64,000 nt of DNA from Krasilnikovozyma curviuscula (GCA_014825775.1 MVAQ01000010.1:1-64000), one strand, 5' to 3'. Shown: positions 45,374 to 58,129, counted from the stretch's first letter. Notes: generated by a model from the sequence alone, not told the origin. Numbers and translations are program-made.

Positions 45374-47022
45374 ATGGCAACGCAGTCCTATCATCGAGTT
45401 CAAAACAGCCACACCTCTCTACTGGATGAGCTCTTCCCAACAGCTCATACTGTACCAGATCAGACTCGTCGATGGAAAAGGACGCTGTCAGTGATTGTTG
45501 TGCTGCTTTTCATCGTCGTCATCAGTGCCCTGGGGATCTTCACGTCACTCAATGAGTCAACCGGGCTGGGAAAACACAAGGTTACATATGGCAACGATGG
45601 AACGGTGATCATAGGAGGACCTGAAGAAGCTGAGGATGACGAGGAGAGCGAGGTTGACGAGAATGCGCCTACTACTGAAGGCGAAGGTAAGTTTGAGGAT
45701 ACCAAGCTTTGGCATGACGGCTATTACTGAGCTATATCATTGCTTGACGGATCAAGAAGTCTCTTCGAAGCTCGACTACTCTCATTACATCACTGAACCC
45801 GCCACAATATCACCCACACCAGCTCGATTGATCCTCATCGGCGACGTTCATGGGCAAGCTGCACCTCTCAAGCAGCTTCTCATCGACCTAGACTACAGTA
45901 ACACCGTCGATACCTTAATTCTTGTTGGGGACTTGGTCGCGAAAGGAACTCTAGAGGAATCATTAGAGGTTTTGGACTGGGCTGAAAGGATGAAGGTGAC
46001 GGCGGTGAGGGGAAACCACGATCAACCTGTTATCGAATGGAGAAGCTGGATGGTGAAAGCATTGGCTATCTTACAGGCCAAAGAGAGGAAGTTGATGAAG
46101 GGAGGGGGTCCTCCATCGATGAGGGAGTTGCGCAGGAGAGGAGGGAAGGGTAAGAAGATCCTCGGATTTGACGAGTTCGATGGCATGTCAGAGGAAAAAG
46201 CAGAGAAATTGCTGCCCTTTGGTGAAGGAAAATGGGAGTGGGAGGGTCCACACTGGAAGATTGCGAGGTGAGCTCTTCATATAGTTCTCATTTGGTCTTT
46301 ACTCATCATGTGTCGCTATTTCGCTCAGGCATATGACAGATGAGCAGTTTGCCTACTTGTCATCTCTTCCTCTCATAATTCATCTACCGGTATGTGTCTC
46401 TTACCCTGATACTCAATTTCCAACCCCACCTGCCTCACACTGCCAACGCTTCGCAATAACTACAGACGCTCCACAGCTACGTCGTCCACGCTGGCCTTCT
46501 ACCTATAGATACAACATCTCTTCAGTCCAACGAACTCCCAGAATCACTCTCAGCTGACTCACCAGAAACGACCACAAACAACCTAGCACGAGAACTCTCC
46601 TTGCTCTCGCTCCCACCGAACAGGGTCCCATGGAACGTACTAAACATCCGTTCTGTACTTCCTTCTGGTGAAGTGACCAAATCACAAAATAAAGGAACTC
46701 CGTGGGCCGATCTGTGGAACAAGTACATGAAGAAAAAGATCATCTCGACGAAGGTCAACGTCGTCTATGGTCAGGGATCATAACTATTTGAGCAAGAGAA
46801 ACATACTAACTCACTTTTTGGTTCACTTCAGGTCATGCCGCTGGTCGTGGACTCGACATCAAGGATTTCAGCTTTGGATTGGACAGCGGCTGCGTTTATG
46901 GCACTGAGAAAGAACCTACGGCGCTGACGGCGCTGGTCATCGGCGGTAAAGACTCGAAGCAAGGGAAGACTGTCAGGTTCGGTGATCGTGGGAAGGGGAG
47001 AATCGTTCAGGTCGTGTGTTAG
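45374..47022 (+). CDS. Ppn2-like vacuolar endopolyphosphatase (calcineurin-like metallophosphoesterase)
   Basis: The ATG at 45374 (MATQSYHRVQNSHTSLLDEL) opens a short cytosolic tail and one signal anchor (TLSVIVVLLFIVVISALGIF), then an acidic linker. The phosphoesterase motifs follow in order: ARLILIGDVHGQAAPLKQ (GDxHG), TLILVGDLVAKGTLEE (GDxxxKG), VTAVRGNHDQPVIEW (GNHD), LHSYVVHAGLLPI (xVHAG) and VVYGHAAGRGLDIKDFSFGL with the metal-binding GHxxxRG. The stop is at 47020-47022. Five exons. This order and the type II membrane topology match yeast Ppn2 (YNL217W), a zinc-dependent enzyme that cleaves inorganic polyphosphate in the vacuole. Substrate is by family. Confidence 0.87.
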
Positions 47023-47330
47023 AAGGAGGAATAGATTTTCACAAGGGTTTTTTTTGTGTTTGTTTGCTGTCTCGTCTCGCTCCCGCTGATCATGTCGTTC
47101 AACGTACCCGCAACATCAGCTCTTTTACGACTTCAACTAGACGAAACGCTCCTATAGTATATTTAATTTAGGCTGTTAATGTGTATAACTACTTAACGAT
47201 TTCTCCTCTTGCGCTGTCATTGGACTTAACAAGTCTCGTCAAGTCAAAGACAAGTTGGCATATCAACTACGTTAACGAACTCGTATTCTAAGTGAAAATG
47301 AAGGAAACCAATAGACAGAGGTAGAAGAAA
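47023..47330. other. convergent intergenic region, no gene seen
   Basis: A 308-bp stretch between the Ppn2-like and V-ATPase subunit genes. It holds a T8 run near 47047 and AT-rich sequence consistent with 3' untranslated regions. Confidence 0.5.
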
Positions 47331-48630
47331 TTACTGTGGAGACAAAAAGGATTTAATGAAGTCAGCGAGAGTACGCCTGGACGAGCGTTTTGTCCAATCA
47401 AGGGCGCCAACTCACGTTGTAGAATTTTCTGTTGGGGTTGAGACCGAAAAGATCGGCTCTTATCTCGGGAAGCATCTACAGCGAGATGGAAGGGACAAGT
47501 AAAAGGGAAGTCAGTATACCGCGGCGTGAAACCGCATTTCAGCAAGCATGGGCTAGAACGTACCCTGTCTTCCAACAACTTTAGTCTCTCATCAACGGTG
47601 TTGTTAACAGCAATTTTACCACCACCTCCAACAAGCTTGACACCACCTGCGGAGTCGTCTGGAATATCGCTTGTGTCCGCGATAGAGACGTCCACGGTTC
47701 GACCAGAGATTTCGGTGTAAGCCTTCGATGCTGCTTCTGCTGCTTTTTTAGCCATATCCTTGTCCTTTGGTCGACATGAGACGATTGCTGATGGCGAAAG
47801 GATGAGGAGAAGACCCTGATAAGTTGGAAGAAGTTGTAAACGGCCCAGAAAGTTCAGCGAGGACGCTCAAGACAAACTCAAGAACTGCACAAGTATAACT
47901 AGAAAACGTACCTGAAGGATCAGATTCTCCAGGAGCTGAGCGTATTTGCCAGCATCTTTACTCAAAGTCAAGACATCGGTCCTCGCGGCTTCGAAAAGCT
48001 CAGAAAGGAGTTCTTCTCTCTGACGGAGGACCTTGAGACGAGACGCATTGAGGAGATTCGATTGAGTGCTAGAACCAGCCACAGAAAGAGATCAGTCAGT
48101 ATTAATGCGTTACATAGACATTTCTGCGAGCCAGCAGAGGTTGGTCTCCCATCCATTCGAGGTCGGTCGGTCCAAACTCACATCTTCTGTCCAACTTCAG
48201 CCTGCTTCTTCTTCTTCTCGTATAGAGCATCGATAGCCAATGACTCCTGTCTGACAATCTTGGCCTGAGAAGCGAGTAGGGTGGATCGAGTAGCAAAAGG
48301 AAGGGTAACTGGGTTCAGCACACTGCAGGAGCGCCAAACGGGAAGCAGCGGTGGAAATAAACGAGCTGCTCTCACCTTTTCGATAGCAAACTCCTCGTCA
48401 GCCTTCACCTGGATCTCTCTAGCCTTCTCTCTAGCCTCTTGGGAGATGAACCCAACCTAAGGAACGTCAATCATGAGGACACAGGGTTCAAAAAAGAGGG
48501 AGATGAGCATTCGAGCTTCTTGGGCTTTTCCAGCTGGGAAGCCGCTTAAGCAAAGGAATGAGATGATTCTGACCATCTTGTTCATCTCGTTGGCAACCTC
48601 ATCATCGTTCAATGGTCTCGAGGCAGACAT
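47331..48630 (-). CDS. VMA4: V-type ATPase subunit E
   Basis: A peripheral stalk subunit of the proton pump that acidifies the vacuole. The ATG at 48630-48628 opens MSASRPLNDDEVANEMNKM, then VGFISQEAREKAREIQVKAD, AKIVRQESLAIDALYEKKKK, NLLNASRLKVLRQREELLSE, AARTDVLTLSKDAGKYAQLL, the glycine-rich GGVKLVGGGGKIAVNNTVDE and RLKLLEDRMLPEIRADLFGL, ending NPNRKFYN. The stop TAA (47333-47331) sits directly after an 81-nt intron, so the final exon contributes no residue. About six exons, 220-230 residues, the usual size. The long charged helix and C-terminal head are complete. Confidence 0.94.
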
Positions 48631-48954
48631 CGTAGGGGAAAGTGAGTATGAATTGGGATGCAGAGCGAATCAAAGTCCATCAGGCACAAAAAGGCGCAGG
48701 ATGGGCGGGCGGGTCGCCACACGATGGGCCTACACTGATCTCCCCTTCTGGCACACATTTTCAAATCGATTGGAAGAACGAGATAAGTAGACAAGAATGA
48801 TGAGGAGAGGTTCCGAACATCTTCAAGGGGCCGTTGAGGGGCCGTTGAGGGACCGCGCCGACTTATACGGACAGTCTGCGCGCTGACAAGAGGCTCATCC
48901 ATGAAGACGAAGGAGAACGAAATATGATACTATTGACTGATAACTACATAGCTT
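48631..48954. promoter_or_regulatory. promoter region of the V-ATPase subunit E gene
   Basis: A 324-bp stretch between the start of subunit E and the stop of Cse1, both on the minus strand. It includes a short GC-rich tandem repeat (listed separately). No gene is seen. Confidence 0.4.
48828..48855. repeat. short GC-rich tandem repeat
   Basis: GGGCCGTTGAG occurs twice head-to-tail (48828-48838, 48839-48849), followed by a partial copy GGACCG. It lies about 200 bp upstream of the V-ATPase subunit E start. Confidence 0.8.
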
Positions 48955-51900
48955 TTACTTCTTCTGTGAAATAAATGGTGCTAGCAAAGCGTTATCGACC
49001 TGCGCAATAACCGTGGGTGGAATCTGAAGCAACAACGTCGAGAAGATTCATTAGTCAAGGACAGCGAGAGCACAGAAGAAGAAGAGAATAACACACAGCG
49101 ACTTTGTCCAGCTCAGTAGTCAGATAAGTTTTGGCATCAGCAACGTACGCAGCTGGATCTTCCACTATCGTCTCTGAAGCCCCTAGCTTTGAGAAACCAG
49201 CCTGATAACTACCGTCCTCGACATCCAGACCAGCAATGTCGTCTTCATTGGCGGTGGTATTGGACAAGTCCTGTGGTAGGACGAAAATCTTCAGTAGAGC
49301 GTTCATCGTTGCAGGCCTGAAGGAGGCGAAGATGTCAGCAATGATGTCGCACAAACGCATAGATTGGGACACAAAACACACCAGAACTTTAGCAGTGGTT
49401 CGCTCAACATCGACTGCGAATGAGTTAACAAGCGAGCTAAGCCAACAGTAACAACTTTTCTATTCTTGACTGAAGTCTTTTGGACTTCCGGAAGGATGAC
49501 TCCTTGCAATATTCCGCCAAAGATACTGTACAAAGAAAGTAAACTTAATCAGTCTCTGCTGGAACCAATCCTAAACAGAATTGCTCACCCCGTCTGGACT
49601 GTCTCGAACTGAGCGATCATAACATCAGGGCTAAGGCCTTCTACTTGGATGGCAAAGACGAAGCAGAAGAAGTAGACGAAGCAATGTAGGAAGTTCGGCG
49701 TTTTGCTGCTCTGGAGACGTGTTGAGAGCAAGACGAGGATGGTTCGGATGTATGGTCGAAGAGAAGCACTAGGAACAGTTTCAATCGATGTCAGCGAGAA
49801 ACGATACAGAGTTACAGTTAAGACTAACATTGGAACAGATTCAAACATTCCTTGAAGCAAAGAAAACCCATGGACGTCGTTGAAGTTGCTTGAGATCAAC
49901 TTCTGGAAGACACCAAGAAGGGATTCCAGTTGATTGTTGGCGACAATCAAGGGTGCACCTCTTTTCAAAAGTGCCTTCCACAGTCGGACGAGCGCAGGAA
50001 CGTTGCCTCTTGATTCCCAAAGCGTAGCTGTGAGAAGGGGACCGAGGAGACTTTGGTAATTTTCTGGCAGGGACGTAGATGGATGGAGTTCCAAGAGTTG
50101 GGAGAGGACTTGGAAGGCGTATGGAACGAATTCTACGAACAGAACAGACATGCCGTGAGACTAGACGAACAGCATGGAAATGGTCAAGGAGCGCAACCCA
50201 CCAGCAACATCAGTTGAAAGAATATTCATGATGGGGCCGAACAATGCTCCTTCAAATTGAGGCAAAGTGCTTTCGTTTCCTTGAGCGACGAACCGTACCA
50301 AAGCACTGAGCGCTTCAAATGCGTATTGGTTGAACTTTGGATTCGACGGGTTCTTAGAGATTTCAGAGATGATGGCAACGAGGTGTTGGAGGATTTCGAG
50401 GTAGACTGGAATAAGAGTTTGACGGGCAGTAATGATGACTCTCATCACACCTGGCGACGCGGGCATATAAAACAAGGTCAGAGTCGATACAGACTTAGAA
50501 AGCAATTCAAAAGGTTCTGTTTACATCTCATGAGGTAGTCGTTCTCCGCAATCTTCTCTGGTGTTGAGCCACTTTCAATTTTCTTGAACAGGGCAAGGAG
50601 AATATCTTGAGCGAACGGTCTGATATCAGCCTGAGAGAACCTACAGAAAGGTGAGAAAAACGAGTTAGTAAAAGAATAATTACGGTTATGGAGTGAAAAT
50701 TTACAGTGCATGACCATTTTGCTTGATAAACAAGATTCGCTCAATCGTGATGGCAGCATACGAGTAGACGACGTAGTTGTCGCTCGATAGATGTCTGATC
50801 AACAGAGGGAAGACCGAAAGAAGCTGTTCCTTGGTCAGTTGGTTTCTGAACGTCCACAAGAACTTGATGGCATCGACAGTCAAGATGATATGAACGCTGC
50901 CCTCTGGTGCTTGAAGGTCAGAGAAGACGTTTTCTCCAAAGAACTTGATAACGTCCACGAGGACATTGGTCGAAGTAACTCCCAGAGTTGCAGTAGATCC
51001 TCTTGATGCGATGGAGGTAAGGAGGTAGATGGCGGTGTCTTTCTGCTTCCAGTTCGCTGCTGGGTTGGCTGCGTATTGCTGGAATGATAAAGAGAAGCCT
51101 GATAAGTACATCGTGAAAGGAAGTTTAACGAAACAAAATGTACTCACTTGAAGATACACGTCAATGTATCCCTTGACTATCTCAGTGACCTCACCTTCGA
51201 ACTGTTCCATCAGAGCCCTGGTAAACTCCGTGGCACTCTGTCGACGAGTATCCGATTCAGTTGATGGCTCCAGATCAGTTCGAATATACTCAATTGGATC
51301 ATCCTCAAACATTTCTTCCTCATGGGCTATTGAGACGAAAAGGGGAGTTCAGTTACTGCACGTAAGCTGATCGGTGAAGGTCAAGACTTACTTCGCATAA
51401 CCATGTTTCCTACAACGACACCTTCCATCATACCTCTAAGCACACCAGGCCCTTCGAACACACCACGGCGATCACCCATTTTGACAACAGTACCCAAGAA
51501 GCCCAAACTCTTAGACACAAGCACATCACTCTTGGTTCCACTTCCAACTTTACCCAAAAACTCCCACACGCCCTGGATGAAGGGCGCGAGAAGCGGTGTT
51601 GAGAGCGCATCACCGTACTTCATCGTGAAAAGTGCCAGGATCTCGCAAATCTGGGCTCGGATCTTTTGGACTGGGCCAGGTGTGTCATCTTCGTCGTCGT
51701 CTACGCCCTCTGGTTCACCGAAAGTAGAGCGGAGGTATTTTCCCAAAAGACCCAAGTTATCTGGAGCACCCGATCCGAAGAACAACGTCATGTTATCCTC
51801 GATAAAAGGGGGGAGATCTTGAGATGATAAGTCGTGGAAGAGTTGGAGGCAGAGAAGGAGCGTTTGGGTGAGGTGGGCCATGGGTGGTGTTGTCGGCGAG

Positions 51901-52897
51901 GGTGGTTGGGAGAGAAGCAAATCAGTTTGCTGTAGTGCGTAAGAATAGGGTCGTGAAGAATGGGAAAAAAAATAACGTCAGTGTGGTTCTGTGGTTCGGT
52001 GACGCGCAGGAGCAGGAATTGAAGGTTTTAAAAAAGGAAGAACATAACGTACCTTGAAGATCTCCAGGAAAGGAGCACCGAATCGTTCAATGACATAATT
52101 GATTTCACTGTATAATGCATCAGTTCTGAATTGTGACTTCCAGCGCTTGAAAATGGAGTGAGCGGTCGAGAGAACACCAATGTTGACCTGGAAGTCCGTT
52201 GGCGATAGTAATGACGTAAGTTGCTACGAAGAAAAGATTGGTATTGATTGTCAGTACATACGAGTGGATAAGTAGGTTCAGAAGAGCTGCCATGCCGTTG
52301 ACTTGTAGCTCAAGACTTTGTGCTGGCGCATTTTACATGAGAGCTCTCTTTCAGTCACTTAAATGGCATCTACTTACATCAATAAGCTCCATCCACTCCT
52401 CTGGGAAATCCACTTCCGCAATGGCTGCGATAGCTTCGCCAATTTGGCTCTGAAGAGAAGGAGTTGACGAGAGCGAGATCATGATTCCCACGAGCTGTGA
52501 TTTCAGGGTAACCCTATCCTCAGTTGGTGGAACCAAAGGAGTGGCTTCCTATGAGAATTCAAACAGGATTACGATGTTGTATCAGCACCCAGACCAACTC
52601 ATCCGAAAGTTGGTAGACATTCCAACGCGAAAAAAGCTTGTCCAACTTCGAATTAGACAGGCAGCAGATGCAACTCACCTCAGCCCATCTTCTCTTGACA
52701 ACATTTTTGAACAGCACACCAGCAGCCAGTCTGCATTCCATTGGGGCTTCACCTGCGCCTTGGACACAGCTCAGAACGCTAAGCAAGAAACCTGGAAGCA
52801 CCTCGTTTGCCGTCAGAATCCTCTCTGCTTCCCTTCTCGTCTGTGGGTGGGCAGAGAGGGACTGGGAGAGCAGAGGTAGCAGGGTAATTGTGTCCAT
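48955..52897 (-). CDS. CSE1: Cse1/CAS exportin (importin-alpha re-exporter)
   Basis: A karyopherin-beta family protein that, with RanGTP, returns importin alpha from nucleus to cytoplasm. The ATG at 52897-52895 opens MDTITLLPLLSQSLSAHPQT, then RREAERILTANEVLPGFLLS and RLAAGVLFKNVVKRRWAE, the N-terminal HEAT/importin-N pattern. Diagnostic for Cse1 is DPIEYIRTDLEPSTESDTRR followed by RALMEQFEGEVTEIVKGYI. Later blocks are AANWKQKDTAIYLLTSIASR, DNYVVYSYAAITIERILFIK, FNQYAFEALSALVRFVAQGN and DIRPFAQDILLALFKKIESG. The end is DNALLAPFISQKK at 48957-48955. About 15 exons. Length and HEAT-repeat content fit a protein of roughly 950-1000 residues. Confidence 0.94.
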
Positions 52898-53398
52898 CTT
52901 GAAGGAATGGATAGGAGGTGCTGAATCTGGTCAAAAGCAAGTCCACGTCCTGGCAAAGAAAAGAAATCAATCAAAACCGCCACACAGATTCCTGACCTCT
53001 TTTTTCTAGAGCTATTTTAACAACTGAAGTAGCCTTTCTTACGACTGAAAATTACATTGGGGCGAGATTAGAAAAATGAAACAAAGAAAGCTGCTCTTCT
53101 CGCTTTCTCGCCCTCACCGCTTCTAAGCGTAAACAAGAATTCCGCCTTTATCCTTACCTACAGAACGCCAACTTTTGCTTTTGCTTCTTTTGTTCTTTCG
53201 GAGAAATGTGTAGTTTTTAAATACTGCCTCCCAGCAACCTGACAAATGTAAACAAGCACAGCGCGGCCTGCTGATCTTTCCTCTCCGGCAGATAAGAGGC
53301 GAAACAAGCTGCTAAAAATGCTATCCACCCCTGTATCATCATTTCTTCCCCCCAATCACCACCAACTCCATATCTTTCAGTTGTAGAAAAAGCAGCGA
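52898..53398. promoter_or_regulatory. divergent promoter between Cse1 and the next membrane protein gene
   Basis: A 501-bp stretch between two divergent starts. No gene is seen. The frames inside are under 70 codons. Confidence 0.4.
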
Positions 53399-55055
53399 AT
53401 GACCCTTCCCATATGGCAGCAGCAGCTTGCCCTGCTCGTAGCTACCCCACTGGCTTTCAAGTTGGCGGCCATCGTTTCGTCCGCCCAGCTTGACACAGCT
53501 CGCTCTCTTCCAGGATTCCCCAAGGAGCTGATGGACAAAGCAAAGCGTGAGAGCGATTTGGCGAGCAAGAAGCCTCTTGGTTGGATCTCCGTTCTGCTGC
53601 TCCTCGGTGGCGTAATCGTCGGTCCTCTGACATTCGTGTACGCCTTCGTGGTCGGAGACAGATGTGTCCAGGTAGTCGTTGCGTATTTAAGTGTCGATGA
53701 GACGATTGTGGGGGAGACTCTGAAACAGCTGGATTGGGACGTAAAGCAGACCCGCTACTACTGGTTCTCGCAATTGGTTCTCTTCTCGGAGGCGCTGCTC
53801 TTTGTGCGTAATCTCTACTTCCTTTCTCCCCCGCCATGAGGCTAAATATCACTTGATTATATCAGGGTATTCCATTTGGATACCAACTTTCAGAGCATCT
53901 CGGTCTCAGCACGCTCAGCGTCACCCGCAACCCAACCAACGGTAACCTGCGCTGGGTGCATACTCTGAACCACTACTACGTCTCAATAATGCATATTTCC
54001 AACAGCACTGTAAGAATCAGGCCGTCCTTGGTCGCCTTCCTCACCTCGTTGGTTCTCTTCATCTGCCTTTCGTTCCCCTCTTCACTCGCTGCGACTTTCA
54101 TCCTCGCCTTCCTCCCTATCTTTATCGTTGGAATTATCTTCAGCAGCGAGCGTGGCATCTGGTCCTTTGTTCCCATCGAATTGCAGTACAAGATCTCAGT
54201 CGTGTACCGTATTCCGTGCGGCGGCGTGCTGATCGGCTGGCTGAGCTACTCTGTGGCGGTGTACTTCACTCCGGAAGAATCGACCTTGTCGGTCGCTTCT
54301 CCCACGAAACCGTTTAAAATCAATCCAGATGTGTACGATGGGTGCTTATTATTGGGAGTTGTAGCGCTCGTGCTTGGAACATACGCGCCACTGCCGGCCA
54401 TGTTGTATCGCTTCGAGGTGAGCTTGAAGCGCGAGAGAGAGAAAGAGATGCGATTGTCTTTAATAGCAGCTTCGAATAAAGAAGAAGATCAGTCTGGTGA
54501 GATGGAGAATGTCAAAGCTGTTTTTTGGAAAGGCGAAGAAATGGCTGCCGTTGTAAGTTTGTGTTCCGTCGTTCCTATCGTTGCCTAATCCTGACCTTGC
54601 TGTTTGCTTCACTCCCAGCCTACATTCCGCTCCGCTGTCAGCTTCAAAGAATTGTTTAGCATCTCAAACCACATCTACTCGACAATCGCGACAGTGGCAC
54701 TAGTCCTCACAACCTTCTTGTTTCCACAATTACTGGGTTGGATATACAAGGACTATGTACGCGTATTTATCATGTTCAGTCTCCATGGTAGTCTCAAACT
54801 GATCTCCCCGCTATATCTCAGGTCGATTCCTTATCCACTCACGCAGCCGTCACCTTCCAAACGCACTTCTTCCAGCTCTTGTCTATCCCACTCTCATACC
54901 TCGCTCTTTTGATCTCCGTTTCGCTGGTCGCGAACTTGCGAGGTGATCTTGGGAAGCTGTGGGCATATAAGGAGATCTGGGGTTCGCTTGATCCAAGTGC
55001 TAAAGTGAGGGGTAGGATAGGGGAGGAGGAGAATGAGGTTTTACTGAGTGTGTAA
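53399..55055 (+). CDS. multi-pass membrane protein of unknown function
   Basis: The ATG at 53399 (MTLPIWQQQLALLVATPLAF) opens a protein of about 500 residues in four exons. Roughly eight hydrophobic segments are visible, including ISVLLLLGGVIVGPLTFVYA, VAFLTSLVLFICLSFPSSLA, FILAFLPIFIVGIIFSS, GCLLLGVVALVLGTYAPLPA, YSTIATVALVLTTFLFPQLL and LSIPLSYLALLISVSLVANL. A charged cytosolic loop with REREKEMRL lies between the sixth and seventh. The end is EEENEVLLSV, stop at 55053-55055. I do not recognise the family. A transporter-like or scaffold function is open, and there is no obvious catalytic motif. Confidence 0.8.
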
Positions 55056-56282
55056 TTGTAAGGTTGAGACTGTATTAGCGTCCATGTGACAGTGTATCTT
55101 CGTCAGCCCAGGGTAGGATCGAACACAAGGTGCTAATTTTCTTTCAAGGTCGCAGAGCTTTATCTAAGGATCAGAGCGAGAGGAAGTTCCCCTCGCGAAA
55201 CCGTGCTCCTCGAAAAATCTGGCGCAAGGGTCGAGTAGGCCCGATGGTAATAATAAAGTTGCTTTTTCTCAAGCTGTACAGCTCGGTACAGATATTCCTC
55301 TTGTCAAATACGGTAGACTAGCAAACCGAACCATCAACTCTAAGAGCTCATTTGGAGAAAGGTTAATAGTGAACTAAGTGGCTCATAGTCGGCTTGTCCA
55401 AAAACAACACGGGTGAGCAGTGATATGGCGAAATGAAGTTCAGTGATTGATTTCGTTCTCTGAGATTGATTGAAAGTATTATCAAACCAAAGTCGAGTGA
55501 GAAAGGTTTGAATTGTGGTGAGCAGAATGTGAGGCGAGTGGAATGCTGCAGCTGTATTTGCTGTGGGGACGACGATGTAGGCGTCAACTAGGGGTTGTCT
55601 CTTTCGATGGCAATTATCACTGAGATCTTAGACTAGAGAAAGAAAAATAAGTTTGATGGACGGTTAGTCTTCATGAGCCATACTCTATCAACATAGGTCG
55701 TACCATCAACCTCTCCATCTCACCAACTGAATCTCATCTGTCGCTCATCATATTGGGAATATCGTTCAACGTCCCCCTCTCTCCCTCTCTCTCTTTTTGA
55801 GACACCAAAAAATTGTGCTGCAGAAAGTTTTAAGCATTTATCCTTTCGGTTCTCATTAGCCTATGCTGAGTCCTTTTAATCTATCCCCCAAATCATGCTG
55901 GATGACAATTCTCACTCTTCCACATATCAGGCTGATTAACTTCGTTCCTGCTGCTTCTCAAAATTGAAGTCTCATTATGTATCTATTTGTTGGGTACAAA
56001 AAGCAATTCTACCTATCTTTCTAGGAGAAACCCTCCCCTTCCGTTTCCATATTCTTGCGAGGTGACATCAAGAGTTGTGTTGATTTTACCTACCAAATGC
56101 GCTTACTTGCAGCGTGATTGAGAATGCGCTAGTCTTCTGAGTCATTGGAATATATAAATTTCTGGCATCTAGTTCAATCAAGTCTGAAGAAGCCAGTGCT
56201 CCAATTCACGAGGTAGAGCGCTCCTCTACCTCCCCAAAGTCAAACGTCAATGTTTTAGGCTATAGCAATAATGATACGTTAG
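55056..56282. other. gene-poor 1.2-kb convergent intergenic region
   Basis: No gene could be supported on either strand. The minus-strand frame over 55363-55587 starts at TTG and has no intron-exon context. A CT-rich tract (CCCTCTCTCCCTCTCTCTC and neighbours, about 55773-55797) is present. Sequences resembling a tRNA T-arm near 55106 do not form a stem. Confidence 0.5.
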
Positions 56283-57702
56283 TCACTTCCATAACGAAAG
56301 GGTATGCAAGAGAACTGCAGGAGTGCTGACATCTTGGTTAACAAAGGTTGAACCATATCCGACCTCAAGATCGGTGCGAATGTCGTCCTCCGCGACGCGT
56401 TCAAGAACAGGCGCGGCCGGTGCCATCTTCGAACGACTAGATCACCAAAATAGATAAATAGAAAAATTGGCAATCATGCGCAAGCCTAGAGAAGTAGAAT
56501 GCACTCACACGTTGAGGATTCGGAGCATCGATAGGAGGTACAGTTTGGACTCGACGGCGAGGAACATGATGCTGAACGAAGCGTCTTTGTTGCCTTCGAA
56601 AGCGATGATGTATGCAATTGCATTTAATGTGGGGATGATCTGCGCTTGTGATCTGTGCGAGAAGACGAACAGCTTTAGTACACCTTCTGGCAGAAGAGTG
56701 AAGGGTGAGAGCTCACACCACTGTCACAAGCCGAGACAGTTTCGAGTCTATGTTCACCAGGCCTGTCTTCGACTTGAGAAGCGTCCAGAGCATGGTAGTG
56801 GTGACACAGACGTCAGCTACGACACCCATGATCTTCCAGGTCAAGAGGATAGGTGTCGCTTGGAAAGAGAGGGCGAATTGTCCCAGTGCAGCCTGCCAGA
56901 GCCCGAGACCGAGTCCAACAAGTGTGCTGGAAAAGAGTAAGAAGAAGATAAATCCAGCTATTATCCGGGAGCGGGTGAAGGTGTAGGCCTTGTGGATGAG
57001 GTAGCTTTGGACGATGAATACGACGCACACGTCGCAGACTGCCACGACGGAATAGTACCTTGTCACCAAGCAGCTACCCCCATGACCAAAGTTAGTGACA
57101 AAAATCCAGAAGTTGTATCTAGAGAGATGAAGAGCGCTGTCAGACGTGAGACGAAGCGGATCAGATGGCCAACCATCTGGAAGTACGCTGTATTCACAAG
57201 AAAAGGGATATTGTCACTGCTCTGAATCAGGCAGAGAGAAAAGTGGAATATCTCGTTCAGTCAATTCATGGGACAGTTGTGAACGATGAAGGAATTCTCT
57301 TACAATGTCAACAAGCCTGCTGTGCCAACAGCGCCCTTCAGCTTGAAATTGTCTTTTGGGAACTTGGAGTAGTAATTAAACATCTCTGTTGCTACCACAC
57401 CAAAGAGAAGACTGTCGAAAAGTCCCGCGAGGAGAAACGGTCCTGTTACGTAAGTGAAGACGAGGAATGATCAACCTCTGGACTGATGAAGAAGCGGTGA
57501 CCAGACAACTCACCGAGCCAGTATGAGGGATGAGTTGCAGCACTGAATATCATTATGACAGCCAAGATGAAGCTAAATGCATTAATCATCTGCTCATCAT
57601 TGACGAAAGAGAAAACAGCAGCCCCACTCACTTCACGTCCATGAGATGATTCGTGAGAGCAACGATCTGCGCATCCGTGAGGTTGCCAAATCGCGAAGAC
57701 AT
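56283..57702 (-). CDS. DUF6534-type seven-transmembrane protein
   Basis: The ATG at 57702-57700 opens MSSRFGNLTDAQIVALTNHL. About seven exons encode membrane segments LILAVIMIFSAATHPSYWLG, GPFLLAGLFDSLLFGVVATE, VCDVCVVFIVQSYLIHKAYT, RIIAGFIFFLLFSSTLVGLG, WKIMGVVADVCVTTTMLWTL and LNAIAYIIAFEGNKDASFSI. Between them stand FNYYSKFPKDNFKLK and the final SKLYLLSMLRILNVRSK, which are family hallmarks of the basidiomycete DUF6534 proteins. The tail after the last helix is about 50 residues and ends SLWK at 56285-56283. Function is unknown; the family is expanded in basidiomycetes and has receptor-like topology. The gene stands alone, without related copies in this window. Confidence 0.8.
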
Positions 57703-58129
57703 AACTTAGAGAGAGAAGTGTAGAGTTTTGAGAAGCAGAATCCGGTACTATGAAGGAGCAAGCTACGAACACGGAATTTCATCAATTAGCACCACCCCAC
57801 CCCCGCTCAGAAATGGTCTACCTACCAACAATGATAGGTGACAACAGAGTCACTCTGAGTTGGTACCAAAATGCAAAAAACTCGACTGTTGTGAATGTGT
57901 GGTGTAAGAAAGCAAGAAATGATCAAGTTGCGGAGTCATGGGCGGAATGTCTCACGCAAAGAACCAACGGAAAGCCACCTATCTTTTTCTTCACCGGTCA
58001 GTTTTAAGTCATGGGAATAGAGTGGGAATATCATTTTCATGGTTTATTTTTCAACTTCTTTTGCTGCTGCCCAAGGCGCTGTTTGGGCTGTCCCGTCGCC
58101 AATCAAAACAAGAATTGCATCACATCCAC
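57703..58129. promoter_or_regulatory. promoter region of the DUF6534 gene
   Basis: A 427-bp stretch between two minus-strand genes. No gene is seen. Confidence 0.4.

Noticed and set aside
55095..55135. Possible tRNA T-loop (GTTCGATCC on the minus strand)
   Set aside because: Stem bases on the two sides are not complementary and no D-arm or anticodon arm can be drawn.
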